Shown here: in pieces, positions 6,709 through 15,492 of the stretch
Position numbering within the stretch: the stretch's first letter is position 1
How the letters are laid out: every line of letters starts with the position of its first letter
From: an uncultured Clostridia bacterium
GTDB lineage: Bacteria > Bacillota > Clostridia > UMGS1883
Reading direction: 5' to 3'
NCBI GenBank assembly: GCA_934476455.1
Contig: CAKSNY010000026.1
Span: forward strand, 1 to 41,636
DNA: 41,636 bases
Notes under the pieces: model-generated
Seen by the model: only the letters and a program-made list of their open reading frames with translations
What the model was told of the DNA's origin: nothing
Database searches by the model: none
Made by a program: the position numbers and the translations under genes

Positions 6709-7330
6709 TTTTTTAAATATTGCACTTCCCAAAGGAAGGCTCGGCGAAAAGGTTTACAAAATGTTTGAAAAAGCAGGTTTTGAATGTCCGTCGGTTTTGG
6801 ACGGCACAAGAAAACTCATTTTTGAAAATCCCGAAAAAAAGCTCCGTTATTTTTGGGTAAAGCCGTCGGACGTTTCGATTTATGTTGAACACGGTGCGGC
6901 GGCAATAGGCGTTGCCGGAAAGGATATTTTGCTTGAATACGAGCCTGATGTTTACGAGCTTTTGGACCTTAACATAGGAAAATGCGATATGTGTGTCGCG
7001 GCGAAAAAAGGCTTTTTTGACGAAAACCGAAAAACGCTCCGCGTCGCAACGAAATTTTCAAACTGTGCAAAGCGTTATTACAGCACAAAGGGCAGGGATA
7101 TTGACATAATCCATCTCAACGGTTCTATCGAAATTGCACCGATTTTGGGTCTTTCGGACGTTATTGTGGACATTGTGGAAACGGGTGTAACCTTAAAGGA
7201 AAACAATCTTGAAGTTATAGAAAAAATTTTTCCCGTCAGTGCACGTCTTATCGCAAACAAGTCGATCTTTAAATTTAAAACCGATATGATTGAAAATATC
7301 GCAGGTCATCTGGAGGTTAAAAATGATTAA
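6701..7330 (+). CDS. hisG: ATP phosphoribosyltransferase, short form
   Basis: HisG catalyses the first step, joining ATP and PRPP to phosphoribosyl-ATP. The start LNIALPKGRLGEK, the GVAGKDILLEYEPDVYELLD segment and the PRPP-binding DVIVDIVETGVTLKENN loop are clear. At 209 residues it lacks the C-terminal regulatory domain of long HisG and depends on HisZ. The TTG start at 6701 overlaps the hisZ end; AAGGAGG at 6683-6689 and GGAG at 6693-6696 are upstream. It overlaps hisD by 8 bp, so translation is probably coupled. Confidence 0.95.
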   Translation: MSDFLNIALPKGRLGEKVYKMFEKAGFECPSVLDGTRKLIFENPEKKLRYFWVKPSDVSIYVEHGAAAIGVAGKDILLEYEPDVYELLDLNIGKCDMCVAAKKGFFDENRKTLRVATKFSNCAKRYYSTKGRDIDIIHLNGSIEIAPILGLSDVIVDIVETGVTLKENNLEVIEKIFPVSARLIANKSIFKFKTDMIENIAGHLEVKND

Positions 7331-8597
7331 AATTTTAAAATACGGCGAGGTTGAAAACAAAGATATTTTCGCACGCGGAGGTGTTAAAACAAACGTTGAG
7401 GGCGTTGTTTCCGAAATTATTGAGAACGTTAAAACAAATGGCGACAAAGCTCTTTTTGAATACTGCGAAAAGTTTGACAAGGCAAAGCTTACGTCGTTTG
7501 CCGTGAGCACCGAAGAAATTGAAAACGCAGTAAAATCGGCAGACGAAAAATTTATAAACATACTAAAAAAAGCGGCGGCGAACATAAGAAAATTCCACGA
7601 AAAGCAAGTCCGCACAAGCTTTATCATAAACGATGAAAACGGCATTGTGACAGGTCAGAAAATCATTCCCGTAGACTGTGCCGGTCTTTATGTTCCGGGC
7701 GGTACAGCGGCATATCCGTCAACAGTTTTGATGGACGCAATTCCGGCAAAAATCGCCGGCGTGAAAAATCTTGTTATGGTCACTCCCCCGTGCCCCGACG
7801 GCAGTATAAATCCTGTAATTCTTGCGGCGGCACACATTGCCGGCATTGACAAAATATTCAAGGTCGGTGGTGCACAGGCGATTGCGGCACTCGCATACGG
7901 CACCGAGAGCATACCGAAAGCGGACAAAATCGTCGGCCCCGGAAACACATTTGTTGCCGAGGCGAAAAAGCAGGTTTTTGGCTTGGTTTCCATTGATATG
8001 GTGGCCGGTCCCAGCGAAATTTTAATTGTTGCCGACGAAACTGTAAATCCGAAATATGCGGCGGCAGACCTTCTCTCGCAAGCCGAGCACGACAAAATGG
8101 CGAGTGCAGTTTTGGTTACAACATCAAAAAAGACTGCCGAGGCGGTTCAAAAAGAAATTGAACTTCAAATTCCTATGCTTGAAAGGGCGGAGATTGCACG
8201 TGCGTCTGTTGACAACAACGGCAAAATCATTGTTGCAGACGACATAAAAACCGCAATCGACATTGCAAACGAAATCGCACCCGAGCATCTGGAACTTTGC
8301 GTTGACAACCCGTTCGATTATCTTGACGAAATACGTCACGCCGGCTCGGTATTTATGGGTAAAAACTGCCCCGAGGCGTTAGGTGACTACCTTGCAGGCA
8401 CAAATCACACGCTTCCCACAAGCGGCACGGCGAAGTTTTCGAGTCCGCTTTCGGTGGACGATTTCGTCAAAAAAACGCAGTATACCTATTACACCGAAGA
8501 CGCACTCAAAAAAGTTGCGTATGACGTTGCGTATTTTGCCGAGCAAGAGGGGCTTACGGCGCACGCAAAAAGTGCGGTTATAAGGCTGGAGGAATAA
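7323..8597 (+). CDS. hisD: histidinol dehydrogenase
   Basis: HisD oxidises histidinol to histidine in two NAD-dependent steps in the cytoplasm using zinc. The 424-residue protein is full length. Signature blocks are YVPGGTAAYPSTVLM, IVGPGNTFVAEAKKQVFG, DMVAGPSEILIVADE, SQAEHDK with the catalytic/zinc region, and YLAGTNHTLPTSGTAKFSS. Start 7323 is chosen over upstream in-frame codons because GGAGG at 7312-7316 lies six bases before it. No lesion is seen. It stops two bases before hisC. Confidence 0.96.
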   Translation: MIKILKYGEVENKDIFARGGVKTNVEGVVSEIIENVKTNGDKALFEYCEKFDKAKLTSFAVSTEEIENAVKSADEKFINILKKAAANIRKFHEKQVRTSFIINDENGIVTGQKIIPVDCAGLYVPGGTAAYPSTVLMDAIPAKIAGVKNLVMVTPPCPDGSINPVILAAAHIAGIDKIFKVGGAQAIAALAYGTESIPKADKIVGPGNTFVAEAKKQVFGLVSIDMVAGPSEILIVADETVNPKYAAADLLSQAEHDKMASAVLVTTSKKTAEAVQKEIELQIPMLERAEIARASVDNNGKIIVADDIKTAIDIANEIAPEHLELCVDNPFDYLDEIRHAGSVFMGKNCPEALGDYLAGTNHTLPTSGTAKFSSPLSVDDFVKKTQYTYYTEDALKKVAYDVAYFAEQEGLTAHAKSAVIRLEE

Positions 8598-8599
8598 AA

Positions 8600-9667
8600 A
8601 TGAGCAGATTTATTTCGCAAAAATTCGAAAAGCTTGTGCCGTATACACCGGGCGAACAGCCACAGGATAAAAAATATATAAAGTTAAATACAAACGAGTC
8701 GCCGTTTCCGCCGTCGGACAAAGCAGTATCGGGTGTAAAGGATATTTTTAAGCGTCTTATGCTTTATCCGGACCCTGAATGTGCGGTTTTAAACGAAAAA
8801 TTTGCAAAGCTTATCGGCGTTGAAAAAGACGAAGTTGTTGCGGTTAACGGCTCGGACGAAATTTTGAATTTCGCCTTTTCCGCCTTTTGCGACAAGGAAA
8901 AAACTGCAGTTTTCCCCGATATAACCTATGGGTTTTATGAGGTTTTCGCCGATTACAACGGCGTGCCGTACAGAAAAATTCCACTCGGTGACGATTTTAA
9001 AATAAATATTTCGGACTATTTTAATGCAAACGCCACGGTGTTTATTGCAAATCCAAACGCACCGACGGGCATTGCACTGACGCTTAACGAGGTTGAAGAA
9101 ATTGTGAAAAACAATCCCGAAAACGTTGTTGTCATCGACGAGGCGTATGTTGATTTCGGCGGTGAAAGTGCGGTTCCGCTTATACACAAATACGACAATC
9201 TTTTGGTTACGCAAACCTTTTCAAAATCACGCTCGGCGGCAGGTGCAAGGCTCGGGTTCGGCATTGCCTGCAAAAGCCTTATTGTCGACCTTAACACGGT
9301 GAGATTTTCCACAAATCCGTATAACATAAACGCTATGACAATGGCACTCGGCAATGGGATTTTGGACGACGAAGATTACACGCGAAAAAACTGCAAAAAA
9401 ATAATCGGGGTGCGTTCGTTTGCCGAAAGCGAGCTTAAAAAACTCGGCTTTGAAATGACAAATTCATCGGCAAATTTTATATTTGCAAGGCACAAAAATA
9501 TCAGCGGTGAAAAAATCTATAAAAAGCTTAAAGAAAAAGGAATTTTGGTGCGGCATTTCAACGGCGAAAGAATAAAAGATTTTAACCGAATTACCGTCGG
9601 CACAAAGGACGAAATGACGGTGCTTATTGAAAAATTAAAGGAAATAACAGAGGAGGAATTTAAGTGA
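8600..9667 (+). CDS. hisC: histidinol-phosphate aminotransferase
   Basis: This PLP enzyme (355 residues) transfers an amino group from glutamate to imidazole-acetol phosphate. The class I/II aminotransferase landmarks are present: IKLNTNESPFPPS at the start, ANPNAPTGIAL, DEAYVDFGG (the Asp that contacts the PLP ring nitrogen), TQTFSKSRSAAGARLG with the Schiff-base Lys, and RFSTNPYNIN. GGAGG at 8588-8592 is seven bases from the ATG. The end overlaps hisB by 4 bp. Confidence 0.95.
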   Translation: MSRFISQKFEKLVPYTPGEQPQDKKYIKLNTNESPFPPSDKAVSGVKDIFKRLMLYPDPECAVLNEKFAKLIGVEKDEVVAVNGSDEILNFAFSAFCDKEKTAVFPDITYGFYEVFADYNGVPYRKIPLGDDFKINISDYFNANATVFIANPNAPTGIALTLNEVEEIVKNNPENVVVIDEAYVDFGGESAVPLIHKYDNLLVTQTFSKSRSAAGARLGFGIACKSLIVDLNTVRFSTNPYNINAMTMALGNGILDDEDYTRKNCKKIIGVRSFAESELKKLGFEMTNSSANFIFARHKNISGEKIYKKLKEKGILVRHFNGERIKDFNRITVGTKDEMTVLIEKLKEITEEEFK

Positions 9668-10251
9668 GAACAGTGGAATTTAAGCGTAAAACAAACGAAA
9701 CGGACATAAAACTCTCGCTTAATCTTGACGGGAGCGGAAAGTCGGAAATAGAGTGCGGCTGCGGATTTTTGGAGCATATGTTAACGCTTTTTGCAAAACA
9801 CGCACATTTTGATTTGACGCTGACCTGCATAGGCGACACCTATGTTGACGACCATCATACGGTTGAGGATATAGGAATTGCACTTGGTGAGGCTTTTTAT
9901 AATGCACTCGGTGACAAAAAAGGCATCGTACGCTATGCCGACACAATTCTTCCTATGGACGAGTCACTTGTTTTGACGGCGGTCGATTTGTCGGGCAGGG
10001 CACATCTTTCGTATTCACTCGATATTCCAACCGAAAAGGTCGGCACGTTTGACACCGAGCTTTGCGAGGAATTTTTCACGGCATTTGTGCGTACTGCACA
10101 ATGCACGCTTCACATAAAGAAGATTTCGGGAACAAATTCGCACCACATAATCGAGGGTGCATTCAAGTCGTTTGCCCGCACAATGGCGGGTGCGGTTAAA
10201 ATAGACAGTGCATTTAAAGACGAAATTCCGTCAACAAAGGGTGTGCTCTGA
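9664..10251 (+). CDS. hisB: imidazoleglycerol-phosphate dehydratase
   Basis: HisB (195 residues) removes water from imidazole glycerol phosphate, binding manganese through histidine-rich motifs. FLEHMLTLFAKHAHFD, DDHHTVEDIGIALGEA and GTNSHHIIEGAFKSFARTM give the complete set. This is the monofunctional form without the histidinol-phosphatase domain of enterobacteria; that activity is supplied by hisK at the operon end. The GTG start at 9664 has GGAGG at 9652-9656. Its TGA shares one base with the hisH ATG. Confidence 0.96.
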   Translation: MRTVEFKRKTNETDIKLSLNLDGSGKSEIECGCGFLEHMLTLFAKHAHFDLTLTCIGDTYVDDHHTVEDIGIALGEAFYNALGDKKGIVRYADTILPMDESLVLTAVDLSGRAHLSYSLDIPTEKVGTFDTELCEEFFTAFVRTAQCTLHIKKISGTNSHHIIEGAFKSFARTMAGAVKIDSAFKDEIPSTKGVL

Positions 10252-10868
10252 TGATTGCAATTATTGATTACGGTGTGGGAAATCTTTTTTCGCTCAAAAG
10301 CTCGCTTGCATACGTCGGTGCGGATGCTTGCGTGACGGGCGACGTCGAGAAAATCAAAAGTGCGGACAAAATCATTCTCCCCGGTGTTGGTGCGTTCGGC
10401 GATGCGGTGAAAAAGCTTAAAGACACGTGCCTTGACAAGGTTATCGTTTCGGAGGCAAAAAAAGGCAAGCCGATTATGGGAGTTTGCCTCGGTATGCAGA
10501 TTTTGTTTGACAGAAGTTTTGAATACGGCGAATACTCGGGCTTGGGACTTATCAAAGGCGAAATCCGCCCCATATCCGACGTTATCGGCGAAAATTTAAA
10601 AGTTCCGCACATCGGCTGGAATTCGTTGAAATTCACCGATAAGAAAAGCAAAATTTTTAAGTATATAAACGACGGTGATTTTGTGTATTTTGTTCATTCT
10701 TATTATGCGTCAAACTGCGATGAAAACGTGGTCGCAAATGCGGAATACGGTGCGAATCTCACCGCTGCGGTGCAGTGCGGTAACGTATACGGATGCCAAT
10801 TCCACCCCGAAAAAAGCGGAAATACGGGACTTAACATTTTGCGTGCATTTTGCGAAAAGGGGGAGTAA
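10251..10868 (+). CDS. hisH: imidazole glycerol phosphate synthase, glutaminase subunit
   Basis: HisH hydrolyses glutamine and feeds ammonia to HisF. The 205-residue class I amidotransferase shows the nucleophile Cys in GVCLGMQILFD and the His/Glu pair in CQFHPEKSGNTG. IDYGVGNLFSLKSSLAYVGA is the typical start and VPHIGWN the usual interdomain motif. It starts in a TGATG overlap with hisB, so translation is coupled. It partners with hisF two genes downstream. Confidence 0.96.
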   Translation: MIAIIDYGVGNLFSLKSSLAYVGADACVTGDVEKIKSADKIILPGVGAFGDAVKKLKDTCLDKVIVSEAKKGKPIMGVCLGMQILFDRSFEYGEYSGLGLIKGEIRPISDVIGENLKVPHIGWNSLKFTDKKSKIFKYINDGDFVYFVHSYYASNCDENVVANAEYGANLTAAVQCGNVYGCQFHPEKSGNTGLNILRAFCEKGE

Positions 10869-10872
10869 ATAG

Positions 10873-11586
10873 ATGCATATTTTTCCTGCGATAGATTTGT
10901 TTGACGGAAAGGCGGTCCGTCTTTTAAAGGGCGACTATCAGAAAATGACTGTTTACAGCAAAAGCCCTCTTGAAGTCGCAAAGGATTTTGAAAATTCGGG
11001 TGCGGAGTTTCTGCACATTGTAGACCTTGAGGGAGCGAAAACGGGTGATACACCGAACATCGGCACGGTAGAAAAAATTGTGAAAAACACTTCTCTTTTC
11101 ACCGAAGTCGGCGGAGGAATACGCACGCTTGAAACGGTGGAAAAATACGTAAATATCGGTGTTAAACGCATTATTCTCGGCACTGCTGCGGTAAATGATG
11201 AGGAGTTTTTGATAAGCACGGTTAAAAAATACGGCGAAAAAATCGCAGTCGGAATTGACATAAAAGACGGGTTTGTTGCCGTAAAAGGCTGGACGGATTT
11301 GAGCAAATTCACACCGTTTGAATTTTGCCGAAAAATGCAGAATATCGGCGTTAAAACCGTGATTTGCACAGACATTTCAAAAGACGGTGCAATGCAGGGC
11401 ACAAACGTTGGTTTATATAAGGAAATGTCAGAAAAATTCAACATAAACATTATAGCGTCGGGCGGTGTGAGCAGTATTGACGATATAAAAAAACTCAAAA
11501 GCCTTGAAATTTACGGTGCGATAATCGGCAAGGCATACTATACAAAGGCAATTTCGCTTGCCGAAGCAATCGAGGTGGCAAAATGA
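10873..11586 (+). CDS. hisA: ProFAR isomerase
   Basis: HisA is a TIM barrel (237 residues) that opens the ribose ring of ProFAR to PRFAR. FPAIDLFDGKAVRLLKGDY carries the first catalytic Asp, HIVDLEGAKTG the second phosphate-side motif, and TDISKDGAMQGTN the second catalytic Asp. The EVGGGIRT and ASGGVSS phosphate loops are intact. AGGGGGAG at 10858-10864 precedes the ATG by eight bases. It overlaps hisF by 4 bp (ATGA). Confidence 0.96.
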   Translation: MHIFPAIDLFDGKAVRLLKGDYQKMTVYSKSPLEVAKDFENSGAEFLHIVDLEGAKTGDTPNIGTVEKIVKNTSLFTEVGGGIRTLETVEKYVNIGVKRIILGTAAVNDEEFLISTVKKYGEKIAVGIDIKDGFVAVKGWTDLSKFTPFEFCRKMQNIGVKTVICTDISKDGAMQGTNVGLYKEMSEKFNINIIASGGVSSIDDIKKLKSLEIYGAIIGKAYYTKAISLAEAIEVAK

Positions 11587-12341
11587 TTACGAAACGAATT
11601 ATCCCGTGCCTTGATGTGAGGAACGGCAGAGTGGTTAAAGGCGTTAATTTTGAGGGTTTGTCGGACGTTTCGTCGCCCATTGAGCTTGCGAAATTTTACA
11701 GCGACAACGGTGCGGACGAGCTTGTTTTTTACGACATAACCGCGTCGGTTGAGGCCAGAGCACTTTTTACCGATATTTTAAAAAAGGTTGCGGAAACGAT
11801 TTTTATTCCGCTCACGGTCGGCGGAGGAATAAACACCGTTGACGATTTCGATATGGTGTTAAAATGCGGTGCGGACAAGGTGAGCGTAAATTCGGGTGCA
11901 CTAAAAAATCCGAACTTGATTTACAAGGCGGCAAAAAAATACGGTAATCAGTGCGTTGTTATTTCGGCGGACGTAAAGCGTGAAAACGGAAAATTTACCG
12001 TGTATGCAAAGGGCGGACGCGAGAAAACCGAACTTGAGGCGGTTTCGTGGATTAAAAAATGCGTTGATATGGGTGCCGGCGAGGTGGTTTTAAATTCAAT
12101 CGACACCGACGGCGTGAAAGGCGGTTTTGACCTTGAAATGCTGGACGCGGTGTGCAGTGCGGTGAATGTTCCCGTCATAGCGTCGGGCGGTGCCGGTAAA
12201 AAAGAGGATTTTGTTGAGCTTTTTAAAAAAATCCCGAAGGCGGACGCAGGTCTTGCCGCATCAATTTTCCACTTCAAAGAGGTGGAAATTCCCGATTTAA
12301 AACGCACGCTTAAAGAAAACGGAATTTTGGTGAGAATTTAA
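11583..12341 (+). CDS. hisF: imidazole glycerol phosphate synthase, cyclase subunit
   Basis: HisF (252 residues) is the TIM-barrel cyclase that uses HisH-derived ammonia to form imidazole glycerol phosphate and AICAR. The start RIIPCLDVRNGRVVKGVNF holds the catalytic Asp, LNSIDTDGVKGGFD the second, and VGGGI and IASGGAGK the phosphate loops. DELVFYDITASVEAR is also typical. No lesion is seen. Its start overlaps the hisA stop in ATGA. Confidence 0.96.
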   Translation: MITKRIIPCLDVRNGRVVKGVNFEGLSDVSSPIELAKFYSDNGADELVFYDITASVEARALFTDILKKVAETIFIPLTVGGGINTVDDFDMVLKCGADKVSVNSGALKNPNLIYKAAKKYGNQCVVISADVKRENGKFTVYAKGGREKTELEAVSWIKKCVDMGAGEVVLNSIDTDGVKGGFDLEMLDAVCSAVNVPVIASGGAGKKEDFVELFKKIPKADAGLAASIFHFKEVEIPDLKRTLKENGILVRI

Positions 12342-12354
12342 AGGAGCTATAAAA

Positions 12355-13014
12355 ATGAAGTATGATTTTGACATAAACAAATTAAAATTCGACGAGAAAG
12401 GTCTTGTTCCGGCGATAGTTACCGACAACATCACAAAAGAGGTGCTCACGCTTGCGTATATGAACAGAGAAAGCCTTGAAAAGTCGATAGAAAAGGGGCT
12501 TACCTGTTTTTGGAGCCGTTCGAGAAACGAGCTTTGGACAAAGGGCGAAACAAGCGGAAATTATCAGCACATTGTGTCGATTACAGCCGACTGCGATTAC
12601 GATGCATTAAACGTTATTGTCGAAAAGGACGGTCCTGCTTGCCATACGGGCAGCGAAAGCTGTTTTATGAATATTGTTTGCCACGATGACAATATGACTG
12701 AATTTTCGCTCTCTACTCTTATGAATCTTCTTCTCGACCGCAAAAAAGAGATGAAAGAAGGTTCGTACACTACCTATCTTTTTGAAAAAGGACTTGACAA
12801 AATCCTTAAAAAAGTGGGAGAGGAGAGCACCGAAGTTATAATCGCGGCGAAAGCGGAGGACAACAAGGAAACGATTTACGAAATTGCCGACCTTTGCTAT
12901 CACGTTTTGGTGCTTATGGCATACACAGGAATAAGTCTTAAGGATATTCAGTACGAGCTTGCGTCACGAAACGTTATCGACCACAAAATTAAGCAGGAGA
13001 AAATGACAAAATGA
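12355..13014 (+). CDS. hisIE: bifunctional phosphoribosyl-AMP cyclohydrolase / phosphoribosyl-ATP pyrophosphohydrolase
   Basis: This 219-residue fusion performs steps two and three. Residues ~1-105 are the cyclohydrolase (VLTLAYMNRESL, FWSRSRNELWTKGETSGNYQ, and the zinc Cys/His in DCDYDA and GPACHTGSESCF). Residues ~115-205 are the pyrophosphohydrolase, an all-helical MazG-like fold with the VGEESTEVIIAAK metal-binding motif. Fusion in this order is common in Firmicutes. AAGGAG at 12341-12346 lies just after the hisF stop. It overlaps hisK by 4 bp. Confidence 0.95.
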   Translation: MKYDFDINKLKFDEKGLVPAIVTDNITKEVLTLAYMNRESLEKSIEKGLTCFWSRSRNELWTKGETSGNYQHIVSITADCDYDALNVIVEKDGPACHTGSESCFMNIVCHDDNMTEFSLSTLMNLLLDRKKEMKEGSYTTYLFEKGLDKILKKVGEESTEVIIAAKAEDNKETIYEIADLCYHVLVLMAYTGISLKDIQYELASRNVIDHKIKQEKMTK

Positions 13015-13778
13015 ATGATTTTCACGTTCATACCTCTTTTTGCGACGGCAAAAATCCGCCGGAAGAAATGGTAATTTCGGCGATAAAACTCAATATGAAA
13101 AAAATCGGCCTGGTCTATCATTCGTATGTTCCGTTTGACGAGGAATCTTGCATAAAAAAAGGCAATGAAAAAGCTTTTTTTGGCGAAATTGACCGTCTGC
13201 GTGAAAAATACCGCGGAAAAATCGAAATTTTAAAAGGTGTTGAAAAAGACTATTTTTCCGATACATCGGACGATTGCTGCGACTATGCAATCGGTTCGGT
13301 GCATTACATCAAAATCGGCGGTGAATGTTTTTCGGTTGACGAGAGCACAGAAAAGTTTGAGGCACTTGCAAAAGATAAGTTCGGCGGTGATTATTACGCT
13401 CTTGCAAAGGAGTATTTCAGCCTTGTTTCGGACATTGCAAACAAGACAAATGCAGATATAATCGGACATTTCGACCTTATATCAAAGTTTAACGAAGGCG
13501 GACGGCTTTTTGACGAAAACAATGAGAGATATAAAAAATATGCGTATAATGCAATTGAAAAGCTTGTGAAATACGGCGTTCCGTTTGAGATAAACACAGG
13601 TGCAATATCACGAGGATACAGAAAAACGCCGTATCCCAATGCCGATTTTATAAGGAAAATCGAAAATCTCGGAGGAAAGTTTATTTTGTCAAGCGACGCT
13701 CACAGTGCAGAAAATTTGTGTTTTGGTTTTGACAGCATAAAAATAAATAATATAAATGAAAATTTTAAAGCGTTTTAA
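13011..13778 (+). CDS. hisK: PHP-family histidinol-phosphatase
   Basis: HisK (255 residues) dephosphorylates histidinol phosphate. It has the PHP metal motifs in order: FHVHTSFCDGKN, VYHSY, GVEKDYF, IGSVHYI, IGHFDLI and SSDAHS. The usual TEH of motif two is replaced by VYH, a mild deviation that keeps the His. This family supplies the phosphatase in Gram-positives whose HisB is monofunctional, as here. It is the last operon gene; a stem-loop starts within its last codons and opens the repeat element at 13768. Confidence 0.92.
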   Translation: MNDFHVHTSFCDGKNPPEEMVISAIKLNMKKIGLVYHSYVPFDEESCIKKGNEKAFFGEIDRLREKYRGKIEILKGVEKDYFSDTSDDCCDYAIGSVHYIKIGGECFSVDESTEKFEALAKDKFGGDYYALAKEYFSLVSDIANKTNADIIGHFDLISKFNEGGRLFDENNERYKKYAYNAIEKLVKYGVPFEINTGAISRGYRKTPYPNADFIRKIENLGGKFILSSDAHSAENLCFGFDSIKINNINENFKAF

Positions 13779-14307
13779 CAAACGCTTGAAGCGTGTCGAT
13801 AAAGTCGACACGCTTCAAGCCGAAAGCTCGCTTTCGGAGCTTTCGTTTGAGAACAAGGGCTTAAGCAGATGTGTCAGCATACGAACACGCCAAAACGGTA
13901 AAAAATCAGCTTTTTCTTTGTTGTCGGTCTTGAAATACGTCAGTATTCCTGCGACCTTTCGCCTTGAAAAATCAAGATTTTTTATCCGTTTTCGGTCAAA
14001 GATTTATTGCCTTGGATTTTTATGTCAATGCAAGGCAAAAACGCAGCTAATGCTTTGTGCATTTGCGAGTATTTTAACGCAGCAGTGGCGTGAAAATCCG
14101 GGCAATAAACGTGTTCGGATACTAACACATCTGCTTTCGCTCGCGCGGCGCTCACCGCGCCAGCCCTTGCAGGGAGCGGTTTTTGCGGTACACACCCGCG
14201 AAAACCGCGTTTTTTTACGTCAGAGGGGATTTCCCCTCTGACAACTCCCCAAGTTCTTGGATTTTAAGTTTTTCGACAGTCTGAAAGCGTTTTAAAAAAC
14301 GCTTTTT
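13768..14307. repeat. ~540-bp non-coding element of nested inverted repeats
   Basis: Similar AAGCGTTT/AAACGCTT hairpins bound the element (13768-13787 and 14284-14305). Inside are a perfect 15-bp stem (13785-13799 with 13805-13819), a 7-bp stem (13820-13837), and a long-range 27-bp pair (13863-13889 with 14110-14136, 24 matches). Further pairs are 13854-13861 with 14162-14169, 14003-14020 with 14093-14109, and 14143-14148 with 14155-14160. GC-rich hairpins follow at 14176-14208 and 14219-14242. The arms nest, so the whole can fold as one branched structure. A 161-codon frame across it has no coding character. It may be a dispersed repeat of the MITE/REP type or a structured RNA; it also ends the his operon. 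Confidence 0.75.
14176..14216 (+). terminator. strong intrinsic terminator inside the repeat element
   Basis: A 13-bp stem (14176-14188 with 14196-14208, one G-U pair) and 7-nt loop are followed by G and seven T. This is the most convincing stop for transcription leaving the his operon. The 11-bp perfect hairpin at 14219-14242 just after it has no T-run. Confidence 0.8.
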
Positions 14308-14308
14308 C

Positions 14309-14447
14309 GGGCATATTCTTGAATTATCCGCATAAGTCCAAGAATATGCCCGCACCCCCCTACGGTTGGCAAAAATCCATATTTAATTCCTTTTCTTATA
14401 TAAATAGCCTTCTGCCAATGTTGAAATTTTCTTCGCTTTTTCATCAA
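14309..14447 (-). pseudogene. HEPN-gene 3' end and downstream hairpin, scar (copy 2)
   Basis: This stretch aligns with 17960-18104, the 3' end and downstream region of the HEPN gene. It keeps the hairpin (13-bp perfect arms 14309-14321 and 14339-14351), the CGCACCC segment and, on the minus strand, a degraded coding end reading EKAKKIST, then YLYKK. Only the tail of the gene is present. It marks a second place where an MNT/HEPN locus once stood or was partly copied. Confidence 0.6.
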
Positions 14448-14486
14448 AATGATGTCGCCGGCAATATACACGATTTTACCGTAAAT

Positions 14487-14618
14487 TCATATGCACTGAG
14501 CATCCGTGCCAAGCGGTTTCTTTTCCTCATCAACCATTGCAAATTGAATGTCCTGTCCTTTAGGCACCTTTGGTTCTTCTCTGCGTATGCGTTCTCTTCC
14601 TATTTCACATATCGTCTG
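14487..14618 (-). other. unassigned coding-like remnant
   Basis: On the minus strand an open stretch of about 43 codons reads ICEIGRERIRREEPKVPKGQ and ends GTDAQCI before a stop. The Glu/Lys-rich, codon-like pattern suggests a real protein end. It has no start codon with a ribosome site and overlaps the 3' end of the kinase gene in another frame. I do not recognise it. Confidence 0.3.
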
Positions 14619-15492
14619 ATGTCAATCTATTTAAGGAAAAATCAATGATACGCTCTTTCCTTTCCGTGAGCATTGTTTTGTAAAACTCCTTTTGAAGCTC
14701 TGTTATGGTAGGTGTATTGTCTATAATTTCATAGATTTTCTTAATATCAATATGGCTTGCTATCCGTTTGAGAGCCTTGTTACAGTCTTTAAATTTACCT
14801 TCCGACAAAAATTTGAAGTAATTTATCTTTTTGCCGTTATAGGTTACAGCCGACAAAGGTATATCGAAAATTCTGTGATTAAGCTCATTTTTATCGTTTA
14901 ATATTTTCTTCATTAAGTCCTCATCCGCCTGCGGATAAAGGCTGCTGCCGCAATCAAATACCGGGGCAAGCGTTACCTCATCAGTAGCGTTGTTATATAA
15001 AAATCCCCAATTACCGTTGTGTCTGTCCCAATTTCCTATCAGAGCGTCCACAATAAACATATCCCAAAACCTTGTTTTAAGTGTTTCGGAATCCATCGCT
15101 GTCTGTTCATCAATGGTTGACAGAATATCTGTAAGCTCCGTGCCGTAACCGTTTCTTTCAGAGTCAATAATACGGTTTTTAAGTGACGCAAAATCCTGAA
15201 GCGTTATCCCTTGTGATGTAAAATCCTTGCAGGCAACAACAATTTTCTTCTTCCCCTTGCTCGTGTAGGTTCCGATAACCGTTTCCTGTACGGGTATTCC
15301 CACCGTTTCAAAAACCTTGCAGCCAATGTATTCGCTGATGCAGCTGTTTGTGTAGCTTATCCCATTATTTATTGTAGGGAACGGCGGAAATTTCAGCATA
15401 TATTGCTCACCGTTATACAAAACCGAAATTTTACTGCCGTTTGCTCCGGCATACGTTTTGTTCTTTTGCACTGCATTTGTAAAATCTATCAT
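14605..15492 (-). CDS. HipA/CtkA-like serine/threonine kinase (toxin)
   Basis: This 295-residue protein has the HipA-type kinase core: YMLKFPP near residue 34 with the likely ATP-binding Lys, the catalytic loop NWDRHNGNWG at 154-163 with D156 as base, and FDCGSSL at 179-185 as the metal-binding DFG equivalent. Its length and layout are closer to the compact CtkA-like branch than to E. coli HipA (~440 residues), which has an extra N-terminal domain. HipA-type toxins phosphorylate a host protein such as a tRNA synthetase and halt growth; the target here is unknown. The start at 15492 is taken because it overlaps the upstream XRE gene in ATGA, indicating coupling. An upstream in-frame start would run deep into that gene. 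Confidence 0.83.
   Translation of the reverse strand: MIDFTNAVQKNKTYAGANGSKISVLYNGEQYMLKFPPFPTINNGISYTNSCISEYIGCKVFETVGIPVQETVIGTYTSKGKKKIVVACKDFTSQGITLQDFASLKNRIIDSERNGYGTELTDILSTIDEQTAMDSETLKTRFWDMFIVDALIGNWDRHNGNWGFLYNNATDEVTLAPVFDCGSSLYPQADEDLMKKILNDKNELNHRIFDIPLSAVTYNGKKINYFKFLSEGKFKDCNKALKRIASHIDIKKIYEIIDNTPTITELQKEFYKTMLTERKERIIDFSLNRLTSDDM

Noticed and set aside
5581..13778. Antisense open frames across the his operon
   Set aside because: They mirror the codon bias of the his genes and lack ribosome sites and recognisable domains.
13756..14241. 161-codon open frame after hisK
   Set aside because: It starts inside hisK, crosses many strong inverted repeats, has no domain or coding bias, and no ribosome site of its own.
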